A stretch of DNA of 37,315 nucleotides from the NCBI GenBank assembly GCA_902494945.1, contig CABUVF010000003.1, forward strand, positions 1-37,315, given 5' to 3'. Origin of the DNA: an uncultured Collinsella sp. (GTDB taxonomy: Bacteria > Actinomycetota > Coriobacteriia > Coriobacteriales > Coriobacteriaceae). Each line of letters begins with the position of its first letter. Position 1 is the stretch's first letter. The notes beneath the pieces were generated by a model that saw only the letters and a list, made by a program, of their open reading frames with translations, was not told the DNA's origin and ran no database searches. This document shows positions 16,471 to 24,829 of the stretch, in pieces. Made by a program: the position numbers and the translations under genes.

Positions 16471-17496
16471 TTAATCCTTATCAATCTCAATCAGATATTC
16501 AGCGACCACCGCTCCAGTTTCAGCGGCGGTCTTGTTGGGCCTATACCTCCCAATCTCGCCAAGCTCATAAACATCAACTTTGCCGAGCTCCGACAGGCCA
16601 TCAAGCAAATCATCGAGCGCCACATGCCCCTGCGAGCTGTACGAGAGGAAGATACGGCGTGAGTCCAGCCCGCCTACGCAGTCACAAAGCGCCCTGAGAG
16701 CCTTCGTCTTGTAGCAGAAAGGCGATGCCATGTGTTTCCACGGGCGAAGGCCGGCAACGCCCTCAACCTTCGGCTCATCATGATACGCGATGGTTTCGGG
16801 AATGTGATAGTAGGAGGCGTACTGTCGCTTAGTGTAGGGAGGGTCGAGGTAGACCGTATCGCCGGGAGATACTTTAAGTGAAAACACGTCACCAACCTGA
16901 ACCCGATGCCCTATCGAAGAGGATAGAAGCTCGCGCGGCCTTACCGAAAAAGCGCCATACGACTGTTGAGTCCACCTCTTTAAGAAGCATCCATATGTAC
17001 CAGCAATATTGGCAATGGAGTTCGAAGCCTCAATGACATCAGCAACGAGGAGCGTCTCCTCAACACCCCCAATGACGCCGGAATCCCGCCATTCGGCAAT
17101 GAGATTACGGGCGCCATCAATTCGGCGGGCATTGTGTTCCGTAAAGTACCTTCTCTCGTGCGGACAAAAGGCAGCGGAAGCAGGACTGTAGGTTCGCCAG
17201 ATATAGCCGTCGCTCGGAGCACAGGCGTTGAGTCTTTCGATAGCCGACTCATACGAACCGAGCTCCTTGAAATTAAGCTCAGAACCGCAAAGAAGTGAGG
17301 CCTCAGTAATCATAGCGGCTGAAAGCAGCGTATCGTTGCAATCAACGTTCCAACCGCGAAGGGCAGCGGTGCGCGCAACGACGCCGGTGCCACAGAAACC
17401 GTCGACAAAACGGCCTGAATAGCCGCTAGGCGACCCAACAATATCGAGAATCGCCTCAGCTAGGCGAGCTTTTGAACCAATGTACCGTATCGTCAT
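16471..17496 (-). CDS. D12-class N6-adenine DNA methyltransferase
   Basis: A 341-residue Dam/FokI-type enzyme: N-terminal RYIGSKARL (motif X), FVDGFCGTG (motif I, 30-38) and catalytic DPPY (218-221) followed by TKRQYASYYHIPETI, typical of strand-specific partners in type II systems. The start ATG at 17496 overlaps the end of a possible short upstream reading frame and follows GGAGCAGG; a GTG at 17511 is less likely. It is the first confident gene of the five-gene R-M operon and would protect host DNA by adenine methylation. Confidence 0.9.
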   Translation of the reverse strand: MTIRYIGSKARLAEAILDIVGSPSGYSGRFVDGFCGTGVVARTAALRGWNVDCNDTLLSAAMITEASLLCGSELNFKELGSYESAIERLNACAPSDGYIWRTYSPASAAFCPHERRYFTEHNARRIDGARNLIAEWRDSGVIGGVEETLLVADVIEASNSIANIAGTYGCFLKRWTQQSYGAFSVRPRELLSSSIGHRVQVGDVFSLKVSPGDTVYLDPPYTKRQYASYYHIPETIAYHDEPKVEGVAGLRPWKHMASPFCYKTKALRALCDCVGGLDSRRIFLSYSSQGHVALDDLLDGLSELGKVDVYELGEIGRYRPNKTAAETGAVVAEYLIEIDKD

Positions 17497-17612
17497 CCTG
17501 CTCCAATCCACCGGTGTATTTTACTACCCAGCCCGGACAGCCGGAACACCCAAGTGAGTCCGAAGCCGATTAGAAGGGTGACTACTAGAGACTCGCCAGA
17601 GCGAAAAGCCAA
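17493..17612 (-). CDS. Possible 39-residue hydrophobic leader peptide before the R-M operon
   Basis: A TTG at 17612 has AGGAG five bases upstream and opens a frame of 39 residues with one hydrophobic segment (SLVVTLLIGFGLTWVFRL), then a basic tail. Its TGA overlaps the D12 methylase ATG as ATGA, the usual layout of coupled genes. It could be a membrane peptide or a translated leader. Against it: a weak start codon and no recognisable relative. The frame stays open further upstream, which in GC-rich DNA means little. Confidence 0.25.
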   Translation of the reverse strand: MAFRSGESLVVTLLIGFGLTWVFRLSGLGSKIHRWIGAG

Positions 17613-18004
17613 CGCCGCTCCTGCAATTCCGTCCCATCCTCGCCAGCGTTTAACCTTTTCAGCCGCCCCGCGGCCGGAGGCCGGCCAGGCTCGACGCTGC
17701 TCGTCGAGGGTTCGTCCGCGTCGTGGCCGCGTGCGCTCCAGACGCCTCCGCCGGCCCGGTCGCGCCCATGGCAGCGGCCCCACGCTACCCGTGACCCAAA
17801 CGCGCCCTGTGCGACTATCAGCGACCCTCACGCCTTCGCGGCAATGCTCCCTCATGCGCCGCATGCCAAGCACAGCCAATCCACCTGCAGACGGCCCCAC
17901 GCAAGCCGCTACGCGCCCGCAAGCTACCCCGACCAGCATTCCACCCCGAAACGCCGCTGGAATCGGCTAGACTAGCCACATCGCTACTGGAACGGAGAAG
18001 CTAC
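17613..18004. other. Gene-free stretch before the zinc-ribbon gene
   Basis: About 390 very GC-rich bases between divergent transcription units. Open frames exist on both strands but read as low-complexity Arg/Pro-rich translations with no recognisable motif. No terminator or clear promoter was seen, apart from a GGAG binding site just before 18005. Confidence 0.5.
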
Positions 18005-18607
18005 GTGGCCTACCTTGCATGCCCCTGCGGCAACAGCATCTCGAACTGCTGCAACGGCGACGAGATGGAGAACGGGTTCATTTCCTCCTCCAGCCTCAAT
18101 CAGCACCACAGCGACACGACCTTCTTCTCGTTCGAGTCCACGCCCGGCGCGAGCACCAACATGTGGAAGTGCGACATATGCGACCGCATGATGGTGTTCG
18201 ACGGTTGGAACGACCCGGTGACGCGCTGCATGCGCCGCATAGCGACCGACGCCCCGCCCGAAGATCTCGCGGAGATGGCACACGCGGACGGCATCATCTA
18301 CAACAATCTTCTATTCAACGAGGTCGATAGCCACTTCACCTACGCCCATGAGCACAAGGGAGCCCCCGAGTACGCCTTCTGGAACGAAGACGTCGCGCAC
18401 GAGAACCTGCCACCCCTCTCGTTCGAGATCATGCAGCACGAGGTCTTCAACCACGAGAACGGGCGCTTCCGCGACTGGTGGTACGCGAGCCTCTACGACG
18501 ACTACCTCGTCTTCTACTCGCCGTACGACCCGGAGCGCAGGCAGCCGCCCGTCAAGGCGTGGAAACGCTACAAGCAAGTCTGGCCCAAGGAGGACGAGGC
18601 CGGGTAA
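18005..18607 (+). CDS. Hypothetical protein with N-terminal zinc ribbon
   Basis: A 200-residue soluble protein I do not recognise. It starts with GTG at 18005 (GGAG upstream). CPCGNSISNCCNGD followed at about residue 55 by WKCDICDRMMVF supplies two CxC/CxxC pairs, enough for a zinc ribbon. The middle is acidic and His-rich and the C-terminus aromatic (FRDWWYASLYDDYLVFYSPY). It is the only plus-strand gene here, facing the decayed portal gene and overlapping its 3' end by 40 bases. It may be island or phage cargo; function unknown. Confidence 0.65.
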   Translation: MAYLACPCGNSISNCCNGDEMENGFISSSSLNQHHSDTTFFSFESTPGASTNMWKCDICDRMMVFDGWNDPVTRCMRRIATDAPPEDLAEMAHADGIIYNNLLFNEVDSHFTYAHEHKGAPEYAFWNEDVAHENLPPLSFEIMQHEVFNHENGRFRDWWYASLYDDYLVFYSPYDPERRQPPVKAWKRYKQVWPKEDEAG

Positions 18608-19979
18608 GGCACGCCACCCGCGCGCAACTTCGCCGTCTCCTTGTCCTCCCCATACCAACGCATCCGGTACTCCCAGGCACCCATGAGCCCCGCCGCGATC
18701 TCGGCCATGTCCTGGCGCTTCTCGGCCTCGGTGTCCTGCACAATCGAGTCATCAAACTGCACCTGCACGCAGCCTTCGTCCGGAATGTCTTCGCCGAGCG
18801 CACGGGAACAGGCCAGAAGTGCCCGGCTCGTGTTGACGATCGCGCCCTGCAGCGCGTTCTCGTGCTTGCGCACGTTGCGCATGAGGGCCGAGTTGTCGGA
18901 CGAGACCTCGGTCGCGGTCTTCACATAGCCCGAGTTGTCGAAGTCGAAGTAGCTGATGCCGAACCCGCAGAGGTCGCCCAGCACTTGGAGGGCCAATCGC
19001 AGAGCCTGAGCCTGTGAGTCGGTCCTGAGCGCCGAATCGAACTCTTGGATCGTGTCCTCGGTGCTCATCACCTTGCGGAAGACGGTGCAGTCGCCCCGTC
19101 CAAAGGGAATCGGCACGCGCCCGCCGTCGGAGCCCTTCCCTTGGTCGAACATGACGTCGGAGAGGAAGACGCGTATCTTGCCTGCGTCGATCTCGTTGAT
19201 AAGGGCATCGAAGGCGGGCCCACCGACTGAATGGCGTCCACGGCGTCCGCGAACACGCTTTGGCCGCAAGGCGAACAGTCCACTCGGGTATTCGGCACGG
19301 CAGGCTTTACGATTCCGAAGGTCGGGAAGACAGACCCCGTGTCAACAAGGCCGGCCACCCTCCGGGACGTCGAGCGTCCTTCCCTCATGGTCAAAGCAAA
19401 CCGTCTCTATGCGATAAGACCCGTCGTCACCCAAGAGGTGCATCTGGAGCTGGTCAACTGCAGCACCCTGCGGATACCCCCTCGTCACGAACGCGCACTC
19501 CGTCACGCCCGCAGCATCCCATGGAGACGAACCACCATGCGCGCGTCGTAGTGTCGAACCTTCGCAACCTTGCGTTCAAGGTCGAGTCACACGCTGAACG
19601 CGCCCGTTCCGAGCCCGAACGCTCGCATCACCGCCTCCTGGGCTCTGCTCGTGAAACCGCATCCGGCAAAGCATCTGTCGAGAAACTCGGTCGCTCGCTG
19701 GTCGTCGCAAACCACCTGCGCCTTTTCGTCAAGGAGGAGAGAGCCCAACTCCCGGCACACCCGCATGGCAGGCATCATCGAGCGCCGGTGCACCTCGTAC
19801 ACCCGCCCAAAGGCATCGGTGTCTCGATAGTCGTAGAACGAGCCCACCGCCCTCATCCAGCCGTCCCATTCGGCGATGTACGGTTCCATGTCCTCCAAAG
19901 GAAGCCGGAAGCCATGCCCCTCCAAGTAATTCCTCACGTGTCCCGGCACCCAATGCTCCCGCGCGTCATCCACGCTCAT
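18568..19979 (-). pseudogene. Phage portal protein (SPP1 Gp6-type), frameshifted
   Basis: Four pieces in order on the minus strand read as one portal protein broken by shifts: residues 1-130 from ATG 19979 (MSVDDAREHWVPGHVRNYLE... to about 19587), a piece near 19525-19392 (TRGYPQGAAVDQLQMHLLGD), a piece near 19350-19215 (TGSVFPTFGIVKPAVPNTRV then QSVFADAVDAIQ) and the C-terminal piece from 19214 (AFDALINEIDAGKIRVFLSD ... DSIVQDTEAEKRQDMAEI). At least three frameshifts exist and the extreme C-terminus is lost. Intact portals of this family are about 450-500 residues. It marks a dead prophage fragment; the start overlaps the stop of the small ORF before it. Confidence 0.8.
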
Positions 19980-20167
19980 GTAAGCCTCCTATGGTCGTTT
20001 AGCATTTGAAGGTGAAGAAAAGCCGCCGAGCAGCCCATCCCCACTGCTGCATAGGCCCCCTCCGTTTCCAATCTTTCGGAGTACATGTTGAGAAGGTCGA
20101 GAAGCCCACGGCATCCCACGCCAAGCAGGGCTCCGTTGAAGGCGAATGTTGAGAAACCCACGGCCAT
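19976..20167 (-). CDS. Small 63-residue protein between terminase and portal
   Basis: ATG at 20167 shares bases with the terminase stop codon (TGATG) and is preceded by AGGGGG; its TGA overlaps the portal ATG (ATGA). The product is 63 residues with a moderately hydrophobic N-terminal half (MAVGFSTFAFNGALLGVGC) and a C-terminal helix. This perfect interlock suggests a real phage gene, and it is the only piece of the remnant without visible damage. I do not recognise it. Confidence 0.5.
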   Translation of the reverse strand: MAVGFSTFAFNGALLGVGCRGLLDLLNMYSERLETEGAYAAVGMGCSAAFLHLQMLNDHRRLT

Positions 20168-20780
20168 CACCCCCTGAGCACGTCGTCCATCACGGCGCAC
20201 CTCACCGCGTCGATGCAGTGGTCGTTGCCGTCGGGTATCTCGTCGATCCAGCTGCCGTCGCGCTCCCTCATGTACTCCTTCAGGGTGAACTCCTCGTAGG
20301 CGAGCGGGCACCTCACCAGGTCTATCACGATCTCCCGGAGCCCCGCCAGTCACTCGTAGCTCAGCTTCCGCATCCGCGACTTTCTCGCCGGTCGCGCCTG
20401 AAGCCCGTACTCCCGCTGGTACACCGCCATCGGCTGCTTCCCGTCCGGCGTGTCGTCGCACCATATCAACTCGTTGTGAAGGTACGGCTCCTCACCCGTC
20501 TTATCGGAGAAGGCCAATGCGCCCACCATCATCTAGCCCGTCTCGGCGGGCGTCTTGCGGTTGGCGGAGAGCTCTTGGAAGAGGATCAGCCGCCGGGCAC
20601 CCGGCTCCCAGCCGCACCTCACGAAGCGCCACGGGTCGGGGAACCACCCCCAGTCCACGCCATTGCGCGTCCTTTCGAATCCGCGCATCGCCCAAGCGCT
20701 CCTCCACGATGTTCCCGAACACCTCGCCGCCCGTCCCGGTCACCTCGCCCAGGTCATAGCACCCCAAGAGGCCGAGGCCC
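20167..20780 (-). pseudogene. Phage terminase large subunit, C-terminal part, degraded
   Basis: Minus-strand pieces give a terminase nuclease domain: YDLGEVTGTGGEVFGNIVEE (about 20760-20700), then after a shift near 20690 NGVDWGWFPDPWRFVRCGWE, RRLILFQELSANRKTPAETG, an in-frame TAG (20533-20535), then ALAFSDKTGEEPYLHNELIW, an in-frame TGA (20350-20352), and DGNDHCIDAVRCAVMDDVLR to the true stop at 20167. GxDWGWFPDP and the late DGNDHCIDAVR aspartate motif are typical of the RNase-H-like nuclease. The ATPase half is not recognisable upstream. One frameshift and two nonsense codons mean it is dead. Confidence 0.75.
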
Positions 20781-21190
20781 GGGCACGGGGCCGCGCCGGC
20801 CGTGTCGAGGCACGCCGCGAAGTGCAACCGCCGCCTGCAGGAGAGGCGCGAGGCGATGTCCGCGGCGGGCAAGAGGCCCTGCGTTGCGAACTGCGCGACG
20901 GCGCGGGAGATGGCCTGCCGGGCGTGGGCGATAGCGGGGATGGCCTCGTGACCTCCCCCCGCAGATAGGAGTCCGACCCCGGGGCGCGCCGCGCTCGAGG
21001 CCGTTGGGAGGCCACTCCAGTGCTTTTTATGGGCGGCGGGCAGCCGCCACGCCCGACAACAGACCGCGAAGTCGCCGGAGGCCCCAAGCCGTAGCAACGA
21101 GATGCGGTTCCGACCCGCGGATATTAGAGTGCCGAACGTGCGTCGAGCAGACACGCCCTCAAGCGGCGCCGCCACCGGGTGAAGATAGCC
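20781..21190. other. GC-rich remnant without recognisable genes
   Basis: About 400 bases upstream of the terminase fragment. Frames are open on both strands but none gives a protein I can place. This is where the terminase ATPase half would be expected, so it is probably rearranged or decayed phage DNA. Confidence 0.45.
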
Positions 21191-21191
21191 G

Positions 21192-21236
21192 GGCCCTGCC
21201 GTCCGCGGTAGCTCCGCGGACGGCAGGGCCATTTTG
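21192..21236. terminator. Strong hairpin at the right end of the island
   Basis: GGCCCTGCCGTCCGCGG (21192-21208) and CCGCGGACGGCAGGGCC (21214-21230) form a perfect 17-bp stem with loop TAGCT, followed on the plus strand by ATTTTG. No plus-strand gene leads into it. It may insulate the island or be left from a lost gene. Confidence 0.7.
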
Positions 21237-21314
21237 CCGCTTGACAATGTTCAACTAATATTAAAAGGAGCGCCCCAAGTGCCGTGTCCGTGCGACAAGA
21301 GCGTCCCTTTTGAC

Positions 21315-21350
21315 TAGTCGTTTAAGAACGTCCCAATGATTAGACGACTA
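21315..21350. repeat. Palindromic repeat with GAACGTCCC core next to the PepV stop codon
   Basis: TAGTCGTTTAA (21315-21325) pairs with TTAGACGACTA (21340-21350), one mismatch, around GAACGTCCCAATGA. GACTAGTCGTTTAAGAACGT (21312-21331) is the reverse complement of part of the repeats at 31193 and 34293. It ends three bases from the dipeptidase stop codon. Confidence 0.65.
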
Positions 21351-21353
21351 CCT

Positions 21354-22790
21354 CTACAGTTCCAACTCGTTGAGCCTTAAGATCGCAACGATATAGATCT
21401 TGAGCGCCTGCTTGAGTTGTTCCTCGTTGGCACACTCGTTGGGGCCGTGCATCTGGCCGCCCCATGCGGGCAGCTCCAGGCCGGTCTCCTCGGGGCCAAA
21501 CGAGACGGCGCGGGCAAAGTTGCGTGCGTACGTGCCACCGCCCATGGCGAAGGGCTCGGCATGCTTACCCGTAAACTCGTTATAGGTGTCAATCAGCGCC
21601 TTCACGGCCGGGTCGTCTGCAGAGACCGAAAACGGCACCTTGGCACGATCCACACGGCACGTCACACCAAAGCGGCCCACGAGTGGCTCGAGCTGCTCGC
21701 GGATGGTATCGGCGCTCGTGCTGTCGGGGAAACGCACGTCAATGACCTGCTCAATGTGGCCATCCACCACGCGGATGACGCCGGGGTTGCACGTGAGCGG
21801 GCCAAACGCCGCGTTCGTCGCATCGATGCCCAGGCCACGACCATGGGCATCCGCGTGCACAAAGGCCAAGAACTTGACGAACTCGTGCTCGGCAGGCGTC
21901 AGCAGGCGCTCGTCACGCGCACCAAACGCATCCTCGGCCTCGCGCAGATATGACACGATCAGGCCGACGGCATTGATCGTTCCATCGGGCATCGAGGCAT
22001 GACCGCCAATGCCGTGGGCAAAAATCTGCGCATGGCCGTTATCGAGCGTCGTAATCTCCAGGCGGTCGGCATTCTCAACGGGTGCCGGCAGTTCATCGGC
22101 GGCAATCGCGAGCTCGCAGATAGACTGCGACGGAATGGCGTTGCTCGCCTCGGCACCGCTCCAGGACACAATGCGCCCGCCGTCGATCTTGGAGCTCACA
22201 AACGTCGCCCCAAACTGGCCCTTCTCGGCATTGCAGACCGGGAACTCGGCATCGGGCGTAAACAGAAAGTCGGGGTTCGCGTGGTTCTCCAGATAATGGT
22301 GAACGTCGGACATGCCCACTTCCTCATCGCAGCCCAGCAGCGCACGGAAGGTGTAGCGCGGGGTAATACCGTGCTTGAGCAGGTAGGCGCCGGCGTAGAG
22401 CGACAGCACGGCAGGACCCTTGTCGTCGATAACGCCGCGGCCGAGCAGCCAGCCCTCGCGACGCTCCATCGCAAACGGGTCGGTGTTCCAGCCGGGGCCG
22501 GCGGGCACCACGTCCACATGGCAAATGGTCGCGATCTGCTTGTCGCCGCGGCCCGGGATATCGGCAATGCCCACATAGCCCTCGTCGTCGCTCGTCTGAT
22601 AGCCGAGCTTTTGCGCAATGCCGAGCGCGCAATCGAGCGCGTCACGGACCGGGCGGCCAAACGGCGCGCTGGGCTCCGCATCGACAGAAACTGCCACGGA
22701 CGGATAGCTCACCAGCTGCTCGATATCGGCGACGACATCTTCCCAGACCTCGTCGACGTACTCGGCAACGCTCTGCTCCACTTGATTCAT
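21354..22790 (-). CDS. M20-family dipeptidase, PepV-like
   Basis: A 478-residue cytosolic dinuclear zinc peptidase that would split dipeptides. Metal and catalytic residues are all present: H in CHVDVVPAGPGW, bridging D in GVIDDKGP, the catalytic and ligand glutamates in DEEVGM, D in TPDAEFP and H in GGQMHGPNE. Length fits PepV (about 470). The start at 22790 has AAGGAGG upstream; an earlier in-frame start at 22835 lacks support. It marks the return to core DNA after the island. Carnosinase-like substrates cannot be excluded. Confidence 0.92.
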   Translation of the reverse strand: MNQVEQSVAEYVDEVWEDVVADIEQLVSYPSVAVSVDAEPSAPFGRPVRDALDCALGIAQKLGYQTSDDEGYVGIADIPGRGDKQIATICHVDVVPAGPGWNTDPFAMERREGWLLGRGVIDDKGPAVLSLYAGAYLLKHGITPRYTFRALLGCDEEVGMSDVHHYLENHANPDFLFTPDAEFPVCNAEKGQFGATFVSSKIDGGRIVSWSGAEASNAIPSQSICELAIAADELPAPVENADRLEITTLDNGHAQIFAHGIGGHASMPDGTINAVGLIVSYLREAEDAFGARDERLLTPAEHEFVKFLAFVHADAHGRGLGIDATNAAFGPLTCNPGVIRVVDGHIEQVIDVRFPDSTSADTIREQLEPLVGRFGVTCRVDRAKVPFSVSADDPAVKALIDTYNEFTGKHAEPFAMGGGTYARNFARAVSFGPEETGLELPAWGGQMHGPNECANEEQLKQALKIYIVAILRLNELEL

Positions 22791-22844
22791 GGACGACCTC
22801 CTTACCAATGAGCGACGAGCATGCCCGCCCCTCACATTGAGTTC

Positions 22845-23507
22845 TTATATAGCGAAAAGTTTAGCAAGCTCGGCCACCGAGTGCACCACCGCATCGGCGC
22901 CCGCCGCCTCATGCTCGCCCGGCGCCGCCGCGCCCGAATAGATGCCGACGCACGGCACGCCCATCGCGTGCGCGCCCTCCACATCGTTAAAGCGGTCGCC
23001 AATCATCACGGCCTCGTCGGCAGTCGAACCAAGCGCCGCCAGAGCATCGCGGACCGAATCGGCCTTGGTCTCGCGCCCCTGAGGCGGATTCATGCCAACC
23101 ACGACTTCGAACTGGCAAAGTCCCAGCTCATGCACCATGTCAATGCACTTTGCCTCCATGCGCGACGTCGCCACCGCCATGCGATGACCCTGGGCCGCCA
23201 TCCCATCCAGCAGCTCGGAAATTCCATCGAACACAGGGTACTCTTCCGGTCCCAGCTCATCAAAAAAGGCACGGTACTCGTCGGCCACCACAAGCGACTC
23301 CTCGCGCGAGAAGCCATAAAAGTCGTGAAAGCTCTTCCACAGGGGCGGCCCGATCATGCGGCGCAGGTCACCCATCTGCACCTCCGAAAACCCGCGCGCA
23401 GCCAGCGTCTTGCGCGTCGAGGTCATCACCGCCCGGCCTGTATCGGCCACCGTGCCATCGAAATCAAACAGAACAACCGACCGTTTGCATATCTCCAGCT
23501 GCTCCAC
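22845..23507 (-). CDS. HAD phosphatase, phosphoglycolate phosphatase-like
   Basis: A 220-residue HAD enzyme: motif I FDFDGTVADT, motif II in VATSRME, a lysine in RETKADSV and motif IV GDRFNDVEGAHA. The helical cap between motifs I and II is the type I cap of Gph/PGMB enzymes. Likely housekeeping phosphatase; substrate unknown. The start is uncertain: GTG at 23507 with AGAGGG at proper spacing is preferred over a TTG at 23573, which would add 22 unconserved residues. It is co-directional with the dipeptidase and divergent from DegV. Confidence 0.85.
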   Translation of the reverse strand: MEQLEICKRSVVLFDFDGTVADTGRAVMTSTRKTLAARGFSEVQMGDLRRMIGPPLWKSFHDFYGFSREESLVVADEYRAFFDELGPEEYPVFDGISELLDGMAAQGHRMAVATSRMEAKCIDMVHELGLCQFEVVVGMNPPQGRETKADSVRDALAALGSTADEAVMIGDRFNDVEGAHAMGVPCVGIYSGAAAPGEHEAAGADAVVHSVAELAKLFAI

Positions 23508-23664
23508 TGGCACCCTCTCTTCCCCAATTGATGATTTCCACACCGACACTTCAAACTGTTGACTATTCAACAATTGAACCTAGCAATGTGGAACGACTCT
23601 ACTATACTTGTCGCACTTTGCTCTCAGAAGGCGGCGCGCAAACGCCCCAACGAAAGGTGCAATT

Positions 23665-24525
23665 ATGTCTTTTGCCATCATAACCGACTCCACGTCGGAC
23701 ATCTCCCCCGCCCGCGCCCAAGAGCTCGGCATTTACGTGATTCCGCTGCATGTGATTATCGAGGGCGAGGACCTGCTCGACCAGGTGCAGATCACCGCCG
23801 AGGAGTACGTCGCCCGCATGGCAGGCTCCGAGCAGCTGCCGCACACCTCGCAGCCGAGCGCCGGCGAGTTCAAGGCACTCTTTGACCGCGTGCTCGCCGA
23901 CGGCCATGACAGCGCCATCTTTATCTCGCTGTGCAGCGAGTGGTCTGCCTGCTATTCCAATGCATGCCTGGTAGCCGATACCCACGAGCTCGACGTGCGC
24001 TGCATCGACTCGCGCACCGGCTCGGGTGCCGAGGGCCTGCTGGTGGAGTACGCGCTCGCCATGCGCGAGGACGGTCGCAGCCTGGACGAGACCGAGGCGC
24101 AGATCCGCGCGACGCTGCCCGACGCGCACCTGTTGCTGATTCCCCGCACGCTCGAGAACCTGGTTAAGAACGGCCGCGCACCTAAACTCGCCGGCCAGCT
24201 CACCCAAATGCTCAACATTCGCCTGGCCGTTTCGCCGGAGTGGAAATCGGGCGAGATCAAGGCCATCAAAAAGGGCCGCGGCGCCAAGCGTATCGTCGCC
24301 AACACCATGGCTGACTGCCTCGCATTTTTGGCCGAACATCCAGGCTCCAGCGTGCGCGTGCTCACGACCGGCGCCGCCGAGGAGCGGGAGCTCGTCAACC
24401 GGGCGCTCGCGGGCCAGGACTACGTAGCCGCCGGCACCGGCCCCATCGGCTGCACCATCGCCACCCATGTAGGCGTGGACGCCATAGCCATCAGCTATTG
24501 CCCCCGCTACCAACCTGCCAATTAG
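23665..24525 (+). CDS. DegV family fatty-acid-binding protein
   Basis: A 286-residue DegV-fold protein: N-terminal IITDSTSDIS, the TSQPSAGEF loop that binds the fatty-acid head group, the ridge GSGAEGLLVEYAL, RTLENLVKNGR, and the closing GPIGCTIATHVG. DegV/FakB proteins carry fatty acids to the kinase FakA for phosphorylation. ATG at 23665 follows GAAAGG. Its TAG stop lies inside a palindrome (24512-24548). The divergent spacer contains GTTGACTATTCAAC and TTCAACAATTGAA, overlapping inverted repeats that could be an operator. Confidence 0.93.
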   Translation: MSFAIITDSTSDISPARAQELGIYVIPLHVIIEGEDLLDQVQITAEEYVARMAGSEQLPHTSQPSAGEFKALFDRVLADGHDSAIFISLCSEWSACYSNACLVADTHELDVRCIDSRTGSGAEGLLVEYALAMREDGRSLDETEAQIRATLPDAHLLLIPRTLENLVKNGRAPKLAGQLTQMLNIRLAVSPEWKSGEIKAIKKGRGAKRIVANTMADCLAFLAEHPGSSVRVLTTGAAEERELVNRALAGQDYVAAGTGPIGCTIATHVGVDAIAISYCPRYQPAN

Positions 24526-24548
24526 GGACAGGTTTATTTTGGCAGGTT
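24512..24548. repeat. Palindromic repeat spanning the DegV stop codon
   Basis: AACCTGCCAA (24512-24521) pairs with TTGGCAGGTT (24539-24548) around TTAGGGACAGGTTTATT. The TAG stop of DegV (24523-24525) is in the loop. The GGGACAGG core links it to the palindrome at 3551-3585. Confidence 0.6.
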
Positions 24549-24651
24549 TTATCTGGGCAAACGTCAAGCGCCAACAAAGGTTTGTCTGACAAGGCCGGAC
24601 ATGCCGGGACTGTCGAGCGACCGAGGTACTACCAGCCGCAGCAAAACCATC

Positions 24652-24690
24652 ACGCCGGCGCACCCAACTCAGGGCGCGCCGGCGTTTCTT
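24652..24690 (+). terminator. Intrinsic terminator downstream of DegV
   Basis: ACGCCGGCGC (24652-24661) and GCGCCGGCGT (24676-24685), perfect 10-bp stem, then TTTCTT. It lies 127 bases after the DegV stop and before the TOTE gene. Confidence 0.75.
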
Positions 24691-24799
24691 TAGAAGTTGC
24701 AGCGGAACAGGACCGTTTTAGTCGAAAGGCCGCAAACCGCTCCCCATACCGTCCCGAATCGCCCTGTTTAGGGGGTTGACTATATCCAATTTCAAGCGA

Positions 24800-24829
24800 T
24801 TGTCTTAGATTCATTCCAGATGATATGAT
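24800..24829 (+). promoter_or_regulatory. Candidate promoter of the TOTE gene
   Basis: TTGTCT (24800-24805), 18-base spacer, TATGAT (24824-24829) with an extended TGA before it. It would leave a leader of about 255 bases before the ATG at 25093. The rest of 24691-25092 is AT-rich and then cytosine-rich with no gene seen. Confidence 0.35.

Noticed and set aside
11381..17496. BREX, DISARM or MADS defence system
   Set aside because: The Eco57I-like methylase recalls BrxX/PglX, but there is no BrxZ/PglZ phosphatase, BrxC ATPase, BrxL, DrmA/B helicase or other marker. McrB/McrC-like partners fit the BsuMI/LlaI/LlaJI plan better.
17613..17939. Extension of the frame upstream of the possible leader peptide to a 148-residue protein
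   Set aside because: The upstream part is an Arg/Gly-rich translation of GC-rich DNA without a good start or motif; only the last 39 residues have a plausible start site.
20167..20760. Recoded stop codons (TAG, TGA) in a phage using an alternative code
   Set aside because: The terminase frame continues through one TAG and one TGA, which could hint at recoding, but there is also a frameshift near 20690 and several in the portal gene, so decay is the simpler explanation.
7790..21353. Attachment-site repeats bounding the island
   Set aside because: I compared 7790-7915 with 21230-21353 and found no convincing direct repeat, no tRNA gene and no integrase, so island borders are only approximate.
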